Source: Paraburkholderia sp. BCC1885 (GTDB lineage Bacteria > Pseudomonadota > Gammaproteobacteria > Burkholderiales > Burkholderiaceae). Taken from it: a DNA stretch of 64,000 nucleotides. The notes below the pieces were generated by a model. It saw nothing but the letters and a program-made list of their open reading frames with translations. It ran no database searches and had not been told where the DNA came from. The stretch lies in the NCBI RefSeq assembly GCF_900996235.1, contig NZ_CAAJGM010000111.1:496001-560000 (forward strand), given 5' to 3'. The position numbers and the translations under genes are program-made. The first letter of the stretch is position 1. Every line of letters starts with the position of its first letter. This document shows positions 47,060 through 56,475 of the stretch, one piece after another.

Positions 47060-48017
47060 TGCACGCTTAGTCCTGCTGGATAAAAACGTCGTCGAGTCGC
47101 TGCTGATTCCCGACGATGTGCTTGCCGCCGTGCGTGAAGCCTTCGTTCTGCACAGCCGGCGGGAAGGACGCGTTTTCCCGCTCGTTCGTGAAGCGCTCAA
47201 GACGGGCGGCGTGTTCGGCATCAAGTCCGGCGACGTGCCGCAGCAAAACCTGCTCGGCTTCAAGGCTGCCGGGTTCTGGCCCGGCAACCGGGCGCTCGGC
47301 GGTGAACCGCATCAGGCCACCATCGTTTTGATCGATCCGGCGAGCGGCCGTCCGCTTTGCATCGTCGACGGCAATGCGGTCACCACCATGCGCACAGGCG
47401 CCGCGGGCGCTTTGGGGCTGCAGCGCCTGGCCCGTGCGGAGAGTTCGCGCGTCTGCGTGTTCGGCACGGGCGTGCAGGCCAGGGTGCAGTTGAGCTTTGC
47501 CCTGCGCTTGATGCCTCGCCTGCAGAAAGTCCGCTACGTGACGACATCAGGTCAGCCGAATCGAGACTTCGAGACGCGCTTCGCCGATCGTTGCGACATC
47601 GCCCTCGCGCCTGAACGCAACGCCGCGGTCGCCGAAAGCGACGTCGTGATCACCGCCACGCCAGGCGCCGGCGCGCTATTCGATGCCGACGCCGTGCAGC
47701 CCGGCACGCATCTGAATTGCGTCGGCGCCGACACCAAAGGAAAGCGCGAACTCCCCGCTGGGCTTCTGCAACGCGCACGCGTGTTCGTCGACGATCGCAC
47801 CCAGGCCAGCCAGATCGGCGAGATGCAGTGGGCTGTCAATACGCCCTGCACGGAGCTCGGCGATCTGCTGACCGGCCAGGCGTTCAATCGCACGCGAGAC
47901 GACATCACCGTTTTCGACATGACGGGTCTCGCCTTGCAAGACCTGACCGTGGCTCGCATGCTATTCGACCGCGCCAGCCAGCTCCAGCTTGGCACCGCCC
48001 TTTCGTGGCCGTGGTGA
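47049..48017 (+). CDS. Ornithine cyclodeaminase/mu-crystallin family imine reductase or amino-acid dehydrogenase
   Basis: A 322-residue NAD(P)-binding protein with the family features: LLGFKAAGFWPGN (K72), the RTGAAGALG region, the Rossmann motif FGTGVQARVQ (G139-G141-Q143) and a CVGADTKGKRELP segment with the proposed catalytic Asp. Members include ornithine cyclodeaminase, alanine dehydrogenase of archaea, EutC of ectoine catabolism, and BhcD, an iminosuccinate reductase. The start ATG overlaps the DauR-like gene by 11 bases. Pairing with a hydroxyaspartate-dehydratase-like enzyme next door favours an imino-acid-reducing role (inference). Confidence 0.88.
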   Translation: MSNDARLVLLDKNVVESLLIPDDVLAAVREAFVLHSRREGRVFPLVREALKTGGVFGIKSGDVPQQNLLGFKAAGFWPGNRALGGEPHQATIVLIDPASGRPLCIVDGNAVTTMRTGAAGALGLQRLARAESSRVCVFGTGVQARVQLSFALRLMPRLQKVRYVTTSGQPNRDFETRFADRCDIALAPERNAAVAESDVVITATPGAGALFDADAVQPGTHLNCVGADTKGKRELPAGLLQRARVFVDDRTQASQIGEMQWAVNTPCTELGDLLTGQAFNRTRDDITVFDMTGLALQDLTVARMLFDRASQLQLGTALSWPW

Positions 48018-48067
48018 CGGCCCGCCCTTACGCGTCGTCCGACGCACGAACCTTTGACGGACTCAAC

Positions 48068-49030
48068 ATGCTGAATCTCCCGACTTACCAGGACGTTGCC
48101 GACGCCGCCGGGCGCATCGCGGCCACCGCCAACCGCACGCCGGTCCTGACCTCGCGCACCGCCAACCAGGAGATGGGCGCGGAAGTTTTCTTCAAGTGCG
48201 AAAACTTCCAGCGCATGGGTGCATTCAAGTTTCGCGGCGCGATGAACGCGCTGTCGAAATTCGACGCGCGTCAGCGCGCCGCCGGCGTGGTGGCGTTCTC
48301 ATCCGGCAATCACGCCCAGGCCATTGCGCTGGCGGCGAAGCTGCTGGGCATTCCCGCCACCATCATCATGCCGCTGGATGCGCCGGCGGCCAAAGTCGCC
48401 GCTACCAAGGGCTACGGCGGCAACGTCGTGACCTATGACCGCTACACGGAAGACCGCGAAGCGATAGGCCGCGAACTCGCCGAGAAGCACGGCATGACGC
48501 TGATCCCGCCCTACGATCATCCGGACGTTCTCGCCGGCCAGGGTACGGCCGCCAAGGAACTGATCGAGGAAGTCGGGCCGCTTGACGCCCTGTTTGTGTG
48601 TCTGGGCGGCGGCGGCCTGCTGTCGGGGTCGGCGCTCGCAGCGCGCGAGCTCGCGCCGAACTGCCTGATCTATGGCGTGGAGCCCGCGGCGGGCAACGAC
48701 GGGCAGCAATCGTTCCGGACTGGCTCGATCGTCCACATCGACACGCCCAAGACCATCGCGGACGGCGCGCAGACCCAGCACCTCGGCGAATACACCTTCG
48801 CGATCATCAAGCGCGATGTCGACGACATCCTCACCGCCACCGACGACGAATTGATCGCCTGCATGCAATTCTTCGCAGAGCGAATGAAAATGGTGGTCGA
48901 GCCCACCGGTTGCCTCGGCTTCGCGGCTGCGCGCGCCATGAAGGACCGGCTGCAGGGCAAGCGGGTGGGCGTGATCGTGAGCGGCGGCAATGTCGATCTG
49001 CAACGCTATAGCGAGTTCCTCGCCGCTTGA
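48068..49030 (+). CDS. Serine racemase / 3-hydroxyaspartate dehydratase-like PLP enzyme
   Basis: The 320-residue fold-type-II PLP enzyme has the Schiff-base lysine K54 in GAFKFRGA, the SSGNHAQ substrate loop, the GGGGLLSG phosphate loop (180-187) and a GVEPAAGNDGQQS segment: E205, G209 and D211 match the divalent-metal site of serine racemase and 3-hydroxyaspartate dehydratases. It also has the TIADGAQTQHLG segment. It would dehydrate beta-hydroxy amino acids to an imino/keto acid. It is 50 bases behind the reductase gene. The exact substrate (Ser, Thr or 3-hydroxyaspartate) is not decided by sequence alone. Confidence 0.88.
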   Translation: MLNLPTYQDVADAAGRIAATANRTPVLTSRTANQEMGAEVFFKCENFQRMGAFKFRGAMNALSKFDARQRAAGVVAFSSGNHAQAIALAAKLLGIPATIIMPLDAPAAKVAATKGYGGNVVTYDRYTEDREAIGRELAEKHGMTLIPPYDHPDVLAGQGTAAKELIEEVGPLDALFVCLGGGGLLSGSALAARELAPNCLIYGVEPAAGNDGQQSFRTGSIVHIDTPKTIADGAQTQHLGEYTFAIIKRDVDDILTATDDELIACMQFFAERMKMVVEPTGCLGFAAARAMKDRLQGKRVGVIVSGGNVDLQRYSEFLAA

Positions 49031-49091
49031 GGGCTCGACTGCGCGACGGCGCGGCGCCTGTTATGCGCCGCGCCCGCCTCGCAACCTGCCG

Positions 49092-49574
49092 TCACCGGCC
49101 TTCCGCCACCGCCGTAGCCCGCACCGGCAGCGCGGTCGAATACTTGATCTGCTCCATCGCGAAGCTCGAACTCACGTCGTAAAGCGGCACGGCGGCGATC
49201 AACAACTTGTAGACGCGATCGTAGTCGTCGATATCCGAGACCACCACGCGCAACAGGTAGTCGGTCTCGCCGCTCATCCGGTAAACCTCCACCACCTCGG
49301 GAATCTCCTGGACAGCGCGCGTGAACGTGGCCGCCCATGCTTCGGTGTGCTGGTTGGTCCGCACCGCGACGAACACGGTGGTGCCGACGCCGAGCTTGCG
49401 CGCATCGCACAGCGCCACCTGTGCGCGAATCACCCCCGCTTCCTTGAGCCGCTGCAGGCGCTTCCAGCACGGCGTCTGCGACAGATTGACCTTCTGCGCC
49501 AGTTCGGCGATCGGCATGGTCGCGTCCTCCTGGAGCAACTCCAGCAGCTTGCGATCGATGATATCCATTCCCAT
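49092..49574 (-). CDS. Lrp/AsnC-family transcriptional regulator
   Basis: The 160-residue regulator has the AsnC-type winged helix (MGMDIIDRKLLELLQEDATMPIAELAQKVNLSQTPCWKRLQRLKEAGVI) and the RAM effector-binding domain (VFVAVRTNQHTEAW, EVVEVYRMSGETDYLLRVVVSDIDDYDRVY). Start at 49574 has a GAGGG site; a second ATG two codons later is possible. It is convergent with the dehydratase gene and divergent from the cupin gene at 49705. It likely senses an amino acid related to one or both of these. Confidence 0.93.
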   Translation of the reverse strand: MGMDIIDRKLLELLQEDATMPIAELAQKVNLSQTPCWKRLQRLKEAGVIRAQVALCDARKLGVGTTVFVAVRTNQHTEAWAATFTRAVQEIPEVVEVYRMSGETDYLLRVVVSDIDDYDRVYKLLIAAVPLYDVSSSFAMEQIKYSTALPVRATAVAEGR

Positions 49575-49704
49575 GATTGCCCTCGAATAGGAAATTATTC
49601 TACTTTTAAACAACATGGGGGAATTATATGAAAACTCTTTCTCTGCGCAAACCGGTATAAATATTTCCGTCCGATAACCGTCTTCAAGCGTTTGCGCCGC
49701 CCCT

Positions 49705-50376
49705 ATGAGCCACGAAATATCCCCGTCCGCCGCCGACCGTTGTACGATTTCTGTTGCTGAGGAAACGGCGCGCGCCTTATCCGTATCGGCGGCGGCGCCC
49801 ATCTGCGCCGCGCCGGCCGTCCTGCGTCTGTGCGAGGCACTGGACGCGGCCTTCGAGCAATCCGCCCACTCCAACGATCCATCGCAACGCGCGTCCTTCG
49901 CCCTCGGCATCCGGACGGCGTTAGCCGAAGCCGCCGCCGATCCCGCGCTGCTCGCCCCCGCACAGCGCGAGGGAGCCGCGGACACCTACCGGCGCCACCT
50001 GCTCGCCGCCGATCCGCACGGCCGCTATGCCATCGCCGCGCTGGTCTGGATGCCCGGCCAGGCGAGCCCCGTACACGCCCATCAGACGTGGTGCGGCTAT
50101 GCGGTGCTGGACGGCTGCTTGTCGGAAACGGTGTATGACTGGAACGAAGCGCAGCAGCGCGCGGTCGAGACACGTACCCAGCCGCGCGCGAGCGGCGCGG
50201 TATCGTTCGTGCGCGCGGGGCGCAGCGGCATCCATCGGCTCGGCAACGCGAGCGGCGCGCCGGCGGTCTCGCTGCATATCTACGGTGTCGAAGGCTCGCA
50301 TATCGCCACGCACGTCAACGACGTGCTCGAAGTTGCCGCTCGCGCAACTCGCGCCGTGGAACCCGCCGCCGCCTGA
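49705..50376 (+). CDS. Cysteine-dioxygenase-type cupin
   Basis: The 223-residue protein contains a cupin with metal ligands in SPVHAHQTWC (H124, H126) and a later GIHRLGN (H177), which is the 3-His pattern of thiol dioxygenases. C130 sits where mammalian CDO has its cross-linking Cys, one residue closer to the second His. It probably oxidises a thiol such as cysteine to the sulfinate, with iron and oxygen. The first 90 residues are helical and Ala-rich. It is transcribed divergently from an Lrp-type gene across a 130-base AT-rich region. Confidence 0.82.
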   Translation: MSHEISPSAADRCTISVAEETARALSVSAAAPICAAPAVLRLCEALDAAFEQSAHSNDPSQRASFALGIRTALAEAAADPALLAPAQREGAADTYRRHLLAADPHGRYAIAALVWMPGQASPVHAHQTWCGYAVLDGCLSETVYDWNEAQQRAVETRTQPRASGAVSFVRAGRSGIHRLGNASGAPAVSLHIYGVEGSHIATHVNDVLEVAARATRAVEPAAA

Positions 50377-50406
50377 AGCGGGATCATGAAAGTGCGGCGG
50401 GTACGC

Positions 50407-52887
50407 CTAGCTTTTGCCCGCTTCGCCCGCCGTGGGAATCTGCGGCGCCACCGGTTCGGGACCGGTTGAGGGCGGCGCCGGGCGCGGCTCGTGAGACACA
50501 TCGCGGGCCGCCACGCTCAAACCAGCCGGCCGCATTGAACCGGTCACTCCGCCATGAGGCGCGTGATCTCGTCCGGCTGAAGACGCCGGCGAAGGCGCCG
50601 GCACTTCGTCATCCGGCAACGGCTGCCCTTCGTTATCCTTGGACGACGTGAACACCCGCATCTGCGGCACCGGAATCTCGATACCGGCTTCGTCCATCTT
50701 GCGCTTCAGCCGTAGGTTAAAGGCGCGCGCGACGCTCCATTGCTGCAGCGGCCGCGTCTTGATCTGCCCTTTCACGACCATCCAGTTCGGATCGAAGCGG
50801 TCGAGTCCCCATACTTCGATCGGACCCAGCATTTCGCGCCGGTAACGGAAATCGGCCATCAGATCGGCGCCCACCTCGCGGATGAGCTGGGTCACCTGAT
50901 CGACGTCCGCGGAAAAACCCATGCGCACTTCGAACACCGCATAGGCAAAATCGCGCGACAGGTTTTTCACGATCTTGATCTGCGAAAACGGAATGGCGTG
51001 AATCGCGCCCTGCCCGTCGCGCAGACGCACCGTGCGGATCGACAGATGCTCGACCGTACCCGCATGCCCGCCATCGACGTCGATCCAGTCGCCGACCGAA
51101 ATCGTATCTTCGATGATGATGAACAGGCCCGTGATCAGATCGGTCACGAGCGACTGCGCGCCGAAGCCGATAGCCAGGCCGATCACACCGGCGCCCGCGA
51201 GCAGCGGCGTCACGTTGATGCCGAGATTCGCTGCGGTGACGATGCCGGCCACCGTCACGAGCGTGACGAACAGCGCATTGCGCACCAGCGGCAACATGGT
51301 GCGCGCCCGCGTGCTGGCGTTGCGCGATTTGCTGCGCGAACCGCTCGGCGTGAGCGCTTCCCGGATCGCGGTGTCGACCAGAATCCACAGCAGCCAGGCA
51401 ATGAACCAGGTGGTGAGAATCGCCATCACGGCATGAGCGATGCCGCGCGCCGCGACGTTCTCCTCGATCATGCTCGCGAGCGACACGCCCCACAGCCGCG
51501 CGGCCAGTTCGAGGAAGCCGAGCCAGATGAACAGCGTCACCAGCGTGCCGACGAATTGCAGCAGCCGGCGCAGATAAGGCGAGCGGCGATGCCGGCGAAT
51601 ATCGCGCGGCCGCGTCACCCGCAACACGACGGCCGACAGGAAAAACGCCAGCACGAGGAACAGCGCGGTCACCACCGAGATCTGCAGCACGTTCTCGTTC
51701 GAACCCGAGCCGCCGATGGTGGCAATCACCGAAGCGCTCGCCAGCAGCAGCACCGGCACATGCCAGAGCGAGGCGAGAACGTCGAACGCATCGGTCGCGG
51801 CTTTGTGGTCGTGGCGCGGCTCGTAGGCGCGATTGCGGATCAGGTGCGCCACCGGCCGGCGAAACGCCAGCGCAAAATAAGCGGTCAGCACGGCGGCGAC
51901 CATGTTCGCCACGGTCGAAATCAGCTCGGCCAGATTGGGGCCGAGCTGATGCGCGACATCGTAGTTCACCGCGGCGTCGCCCAGCGCGGCGCACACACCG
52001 ATCACGAACAGCAGTTGCCGCGCATGGTCGATCAGCACCCGCACCGCGACACGCCGATGTCCCGAGCCGAATAGCGAAAACATGATGAGACAGATGCCGG
52101 AAAACACCGCCCCGGCGACGATCGCATAGGCCACCACCATGCCCAGCGTGCGGCCGAGCGCGTCGGGCATGGCGCGCGCGAACACCAGCGCGGCCAGAAA
52201 TGCGACGATCCACGGACCGACCCGGCGCAGCGCGAACAGCAGCAGCTCAATGCTCGACGGATTCGGCTTGAGTTCGAAGGTGAGACGGTAGCGTTCATGC
52301 AGGCGGCGCTGCAGATAGATCAGGGCCCATGCGCACAGTCCCCAGCCGGCCAGCATCGCGGCCATGTCGAGCAGGATCTTGCCGGGACTTTCGGGCCCCT
52401 GCCCCGTGACGATCGTGAACAGCTCATTGGCGGCTGCATTGAGGCGACCGCCCCAATAAAGCAGCGGCGTGCGGCCCTGATGCACGCCGGACTCGAACGA
52501 GGCGATACCCGAGGCGATGGCGCCCAGCAAACCGGGACTCGGTTGCGCGGGCGGTGCGGGCGCGACATTCCGGCTGACGTCGCGCAACTTCTTGAGCTGG
52601 GTGACGAGGGCGCTGCGCTGACGGTCGTTGTCGAGCGTCGAGATCACGCTGTCGAGCGAACGGGCCAGTTCGGCCTGGCTGGCCGGCGACGGCGCGGAAG
52701 CCGCTTCGGCTGCCGACGCGGCATCGGATGCCGGCGTCGCCGTGGCGCTGTTGATCAGGCTCTGCAGGGCCGGAATCACCGGCGTCGGAGCCGCCGCCTG
52801 GGCGAGCCGCGGCGTCGCAACCAGACACGCGAGCGCAATCAGGCAGACAGCGAGTGACCACGCGAGCGCCCACGGCCGCACCCGCAT
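50407..52887 (-). CDS. MscS-family mechanosensitive ion channel, large type
   Basis: The 826-residue protein has a signal peptide (from MRVRPWALAWSLAVCLIALAC to the QAAA region), a periplasmic helical domain, about ten membrane helices and the C-terminal MscS domain with its pore-lining helix GINVTPLLAGAGVIGLAIGFGAQSLVTD, then the beta domain FIIIEDTISVGDWIDVDGG. A Pro/Ser/Gly-rich cytoplasmic tail of about 60 residues follows. It would open under hypo-osmotic stress or act in a specialised sensing role. ATG 52887 gives a clean signal peptide; ATG 53010 is an alternative start 41 codons earlier. Confidence 0.88.
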   Translation of the reverse strand: MRVRPWALAWSLAVCLIALACLVATPRLAQAAAPTPVIPALQSLINSATATPASDAASAAEAASAPSPASQAELARSLDSVISTLDNDRQRSALVTQLKKLRDVSRNVAPAPPAQPSPGLLGAIASGIASFESGVHQGRTPLLYWGGRLNAAANELFTIVTGQGPESPGKILLDMAAMLAGWGLCAWALIYLQRRLHERYRLTFELKPNPSSIELLLFALRRVGPWIVAFLAALVFARAMPDALGRTLGMVVAYAIVAGAVFSGICLIMFSLFGSGHRRVAVRVLIDHARQLLFVIGVCAALGDAAVNYDVAHQLGPNLAELISTVANMVAAVLTAYFALAFRRPVAHLIRNRAYEPRHDHKAATDAFDVLASLWHVPVLLLASASVIATIGGSGSNENVLQISVVTALFLVLAFFLSAVVLRVTRPRDIRRHRRSPYLRRLLQFVGTLVTLFIWLGFLELAARLWGVSLASMIEENVAARGIAHAVMAILTTWFIAWLLWILVDTAIREALTPSGSRSKSRNASTRARTMLPLVRNALFVTLVTVAGIVTAANLGINVTPLLAGAGVIGLAIGFGAQSLVTDLITGLFIIIEDTISVGDWIDVDGGHAGTVEHLSIRTVRLRDGQGAIHAIPFSQIKIVKNLSRDFAYAVFEVRMGFSADVDQVTQLIREVGADLMADFRYRREMLGPIEVWGLDRFDPNWMVVKGQIKTRPLQQWSVARAFNLRLKRKMDEAGIEIPVPQMRVFTSSKDNEGQPLPDDEVPAPSPASSAGRDHAPHGGVTGSMRPAGLSVAARDVSHEPRPAPPSTGPEPVAPQIPTAGEAGKS

Positions 52888-53144
52888 GGCGCGGCGCGGC
52901 CAAGGGTCGGCAGCCGAATGGCGGATAAATTGAAATGTAGTGCGAAATGCCCGCAGGCCGCCGGTCGACGGCGCAGCCCCGGACTCACACCGCTGGTGGC
53001 ATGACTTCATGGCAATCCGTAACAAAACGGCAGACGCCAAGTGTAGCCGCACTTGTCTCGACAACGCGCATCCTTGCGTAACGGAATGTTAGGACGCTTG
53101 CGCATTGCGGTGCGCGAGGCACCGGTCTACCCGAACCGCGGGCG

Positions 53145-53609
53145 TCACTTGTTCATCTGCTTTTGCGCGTCGCTGCTGTCGGTGGTGTCGTTCGAGGCAG
53201 CGGATGCAGACGAAGCCGCCGTGGTATCGGACCATTGCTGCAGCTTGCGCCCCGCATTCTGCAAACCGGCGCCGGTCAGGGACGCCGCCTTGTTGAACTC
53301 CGCGCTGGTCTCGCTTGCCGCGCTCTGCAGATTGGCCTGCGCGCCCGAGGCGAGTGCCGACGGGTCGATGTTGATCGTCGTCGGCGCCGAAGCCGCCGAA
53401 TCGATGTTCTGCCTGGCCGCATCGACCTGCTGGCCGACGTAGCTCGCGGCCTGGTCCAGAGACTGGCCGGCCTGTTGCGCAGCATCATTCACCTTGCCGG
53501 CGAGCTGGCCCGCCGAGGCGTCATTTTTCTGGCACGCGGCCAGCGCGCCGAGCAGGACCACGGCAAAGGCGGCACGGCGGATGAGGGGACGATGGTTGAA
53601 CGAAGTCAT
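53145..53609 (-). CDS. Ala/Ser/Gln-rich lipoprotein, hypothetical
   Basis: The 154-residue product has a lipoprotein signal (RRAAFAVVLLGALAAC) followed by a helical, Ala/Gln/Asp/Ser-rich mature part with heptad-like segments (AGKVNDAAQQAGQSLDQAASYVGQQVDAARQNIDSAASA). It resembles small anti-aggregation or murein-associated lipoproteins only in composition. Start at 53609 gives the canonical signal; a further upstream ATG at 53645 is possible. Located between the MscS gene and the divergent DJ-1 gene. Confidence 0.65.
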   Translation of the reverse strand: MTSFNHRPLIRRAAFAVVLLGALAACQKNDASAGQLAGKVNDAAQQAGQSLDQAASYVGQQVDAARQNIDSAASAPTTINIDPSALASGAQANLQSAASETSAEFNKAASLTGAGLQNAGRKLQQWSDTTAASSASAASNDTTDSSDAQKQMNK

Positions 53610-53855
53610 TGATGAAATCTGAGCCGACTCGAGCGGCTTCCGCATACGTAAACGAGCCCATGATACGCCCTCGCGCCATCCGCCCCGCAGTTCCGGCGGC
53701 GGCCCGTCACGCGCGGCCCCCAGGAGGCTGCGCCGGCGGTGCGTCCGCCGCAAAGGCAGACGCCGGCAGCGGCGCGCGTCGTCTTGCTGTCAAAACGCAT
53801 TGGAGTAGACTCGCTGGACGTCCGATGTGTTCCGCAGTTCAACAGGAGGCATGCG

Positions 53856-54437
53856 ATGGCAGCGAAGAAAATTCTGTTCCTGACCGGCGATTTCGCCGAG
53901 GATTACGAAACCATGGTGCCGTTTCAGGCATTACAGGCAATTGGCCATATCGTCGACGCGGTGTGTCCCGGCAAGTCGGCAGGCGAGCGCATCAAGACGG
54001 CCATTCACGACTTCGAAGGCGACCAGACCTATACCGAGAAGCCAGGCCACCAGTTCACGCTGAACGCGAGCTTCGACGACGTCGATCCCGGCCAGTACGA
54101 CGCGCTGGCGATTGCCGGCGGACGGGCGCCCGAATATCTGCGCCTGAACCAGAAGGTCATCGACATCGTGCGGCAGTTCGCCGAACAGCGTAAGCCGATT
54201 GCCGCGATCTGCCACGCCGCGCAACTGCTCGCCGCCGCCGACGTGATCCACGGCAAGCGGATTGCCGCCTACCCCGCGTGCGCGCCGGAAGTGAAGCTCG
54301 CGGGCGGCGAGTACGCCGACATTCCGGTCGACGCCGCCATCACCGACGGCAACTTCGTCACCGCGCCCGCATGGCCGGCGCATCCCGAATGGCTGCGGCA
54401 ATTTCTGGTCGTGCTTGGCACCCGCATCGAACTCTAA
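53856..54437 (+). CDS. DJ-1/PfpI-family protein
   Basis: The 193-residue protein has the nucleophile elbow [11 protein letters not shown] (C119 followed by H120) and the [12 protein letters not shown] segment with the acidic residue, which together define the DJ-1/PfpI active site. AGGAGG lies five bases before the ATG. Family members are glyoxalase III/deglycase-like, protease-like or chaperone-like; the activity here is not determined. It carries no signal peptide, so cytoplasmic. Confidence 0.9.
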   Translation: MAAKKILFLTGDFAEDYETMVPFQALQAIGHIVDAVCPGKSAGERIKTAIHDFEGDQTYTEKPGHQFTLNASFDDVDPGQYDALAIAGGRAPEYLRLNQKVIDIVRQFAEQRKPIAAICHAAQLLAAADVIHGKRIAAYPACAPEVKLAGGEYADIPVDAAITDGNFVTAPAWPAHPEWLRQFLVVLGTRIEL

Positions 54438-54515
54438 AATGTAATTGAGAGTAATCCGATAGTTCATTACGAAGGGCCTCCTTATAGTCGACGGTTGACT
54501 TTGGAGCGCCTTTCG

Positions 54516-54842
54516 ATGGAATTGACAGACTGGGTCGTCATCCTCGCGATCACACTTATTGCAATCACCTTCTTCTGCCGCCGCGCGCCGCGCCACTGGT
54601 CGCTTGAAAATCGCGCGCGCCGCGTCACCGCCGCCCGCCTGCTAGTGCAGGCGGCGCTCTGCCTGTGGGCCGCCTCGCTGCTTCTGGTACGCGGCCTGTT
54701 CGTGCTGGATGGCCTGCTGGGCTTGCGTCCGCAGCCGCAGATAGTGATGACGGGCGCGCTTGTGCTGGTCGGGTTCGGCTGCTATTGGTCGATTCGCGGC
54801 AGCAAGCTGCTCAAACCGCGCCGGCTGTTCACCGCGTACTGA
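54516..54842 (+). CDS. Small two- or three-helix inner-membrane protein
   Basis: A 108-residue product: hydrophobic start ELTDWVVILAITLIAITFF, then a basic stretch (RRAPRHWSLENRARRV), then two further hydrophobic segments (RLLVQAALCLWAASLLLVRGLF and IVMTGALVLVGFGCYWSI) and a basic tail KLLKPRRLF. No family recognised. Its last 14 bases overlap the convergent histidine kinase gene end. GGAGC about nine bases before the ATG. Confidence 0.65.
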   Translation: MELTDWVVILAITLIAITFFCRRAPRHWSLENRARRVTAARLLVQAALCLWAASLLLVRGLFVLDGLLGLRPQPQIVMTGALVLVGFGCYWSIRGSKLLKPRRLFTAY

Positions 54843-56475
54843 ACCCCGGCGCGCCCAGCGCCAGCATCTCCGGCTCGGCGCGCGGCGCAAGCAACTCCGC
54901 TTCCGGCAGCGAGAAATAGAACGTCGTGCCGACCCCCTCGGTCGACTCCGCCCAGATGCGGCCGCCGTGCCGCTCCACCACCCGGCGCACCAGCGCGAGG
55001 CCAATTCCCTCGCCGGTGGCGACATTGCCGTGCAAACGCTGAAACGCGCTGAATAAGCGTGGAATCGCAATCGCCGGGATCCCCAGCCCGTTGTCTCTTA
55101 CATAAAAAATGCGCAACGTATGAACGCCGGGCGGCGCCGGCGTCGTGCCGATTTCGACGCGTCCGTCGCGCGACCCATCCAGATAGTTGATCGCATTGCC
55201 CAGCAGATTGGCGAACACCTGCTCGAGCGCGGTGGCGTCGCCCCATACCGCGGGCAGATCGTGAACCACGACGCGCGCGGCGCGCGTGCGGATCGATACC
55301 TGCATGGCGTCGATCACGCGCTGGACGATGTCGCGCACCTGCACCTTCTGGCGCCGGTACTCGACACGGCCGACGCGCGAGAGCCGCAGCAGCGCATCGA
55401 TGATGTGCGAGGCGCGCAGCACGGCGGTCTGCAGATAATGCAAGGCCTCGCCGATATCCTCGTCGACGAGCCGCTCGATATTCTGCCGCCGCGCCGGCGT
55501 CAGCGACGACTGCCGGACCGCTGCGCGCAGATCGTCGCACGCATGAATCAGTTCCTTCGAAAAACCCTGCAGGTTGACGAGGGGCGCGCGCAGATCGTGC
55601 GACACGCTGTAGATGAACATCTCGTTTTCCTGGGTCTGCTGCCGCAAGGTCTCGTTGATGGCCGCAAGCTCGTTGGCGCGACGCGCGAGATCGGCCTGGA
55701 AGCGGGCCTGAATGCGCTCGGCCTCGATCAGGCGCCGGCTGGTTTCGTGCAGCGCCTGATCGAGCCGGGCGATCTCATCCGAACCGTGGTCGATCGGCGC
55801 CAGCGGCTCGTTGCCGGCGAGGCGTCCTGCATTGTCCGAAAGCAGCGCGAGGCGGCCGCGCACGCCGCGCGTGAAGAGCCATATGGCGAGGGCGACAAAC
55901 AGCAGCGAGCCGAGCACGGCGGCCACCACCAGCACCTGCTGACGGCCGCGCGCCGCTTCGGCCTCGGTCGACCGCTGCGCGTCGAGCAATCGCTCCTCGT
56001 TCTGGAATGCTGCAATCTGGACGCGGAAACGGTCGAGCACATCGGTATTGGCGAGTTCCCGGAAGCGTTCGACGACGTCACGGCGACGGCCCGAATGCAG
56101 CAGATCCTGCACGCGATCCGACCATTGCCGGTACGCCTGCACCGTCTGGCGAATCTGCGCCGCGCGTTCCACCTGCGGCGGATCGTCGGCCACCAGCTCG
56201 GCCAGCTGGTCGATACGCCGGTCGATGTCCACCCACAGGGTGACGGGTGTGCTGACGTCGGCGCGATTGCTGAGCACCGCGCCGCGCAGACGCACCGAGT
56301 CGAGCAGCACCGGCTCCAGAATCGCCGTGGTCTGGCGCAGTACATCTTCGCTGTGAGTCGCCCAGCGCTCGGCCTGCTCGGCGTCGACCTGCGCCTTGAC
56401 CAGGCCCGAAAGGAGCGCGAGCTCGAATACGGCAGGAATCGCGATTAGCAGCAATCCTTTAGTTGTCAGTCTCAT
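54829..56475 (-). CDS. Sensor histidine kinase (CHASE3-type periplasmic domain, HAMP, HisKA, HATPase)
   Basis: The 548-residue protein has a first membrane helix (about 8-25), a periplasmic four-helix-bundle region like CHASE3, a second membrane helix (about 182-202), a HAMP segment, a coiled coil, the phospho-acceptor H293 in YSVSHDLRAPL and an ATPase domain with NLLGNAINYLDG (N box), RDNGLGIP (G1), GEGIGLALVRR (G2). No response regulator gene is adjacent, so it is an orphan kinase. Its last 14 bases overlap the gene on the opposite strand. Start ATG 56475 gives a membrane helix right away. Confidence 0.92.
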   Translation of the reverse strand: MRLTTKGLLLIAIPAVFELALLSGLVKAQVDAEQAERWATHSEDVLRQTTAILEPVLLDSVRLRGAVLSNRADVSTPVTLWVDIDRRIDQLAELVADDPPQVERAAQIRQTVQAYRQWSDRVQDLLHSGRRRDVVERFRELANTDVLDRFRVQIAAFQNEERLLDAQRSTEAEAARGRQQVLVVAAVLGSLLFVALAIWLFTRGVRGRLALLSDNAGRLAGNEPLAPIDHGSDEIARLDQALHETSRRLIEAERIQARFQADLARRANELAAINETLRQQTQENEMFIYSVSHDLRAPLVNLQGFSKELIHACDDLRAAVRQSSLTPARRQNIERLVDEDIGEALHYLQTAVLRASHIIDALLRLSRVGRVEYRRQKVQVRDIVQRVIDAMQVSIRTRAARVVVHDLPAVWGDATALEQVFANLLGNAINYLDGSRDGRVEIGTTPAPPGVHTLRIFYVRDNGLGIPAIAIPRLFSAFQRLHGNVATGEGIGLALVRRVVERHGGRIWAESTEGVGTTFYFSLPEAELLAPRAEPEMLALGAPGFSTR

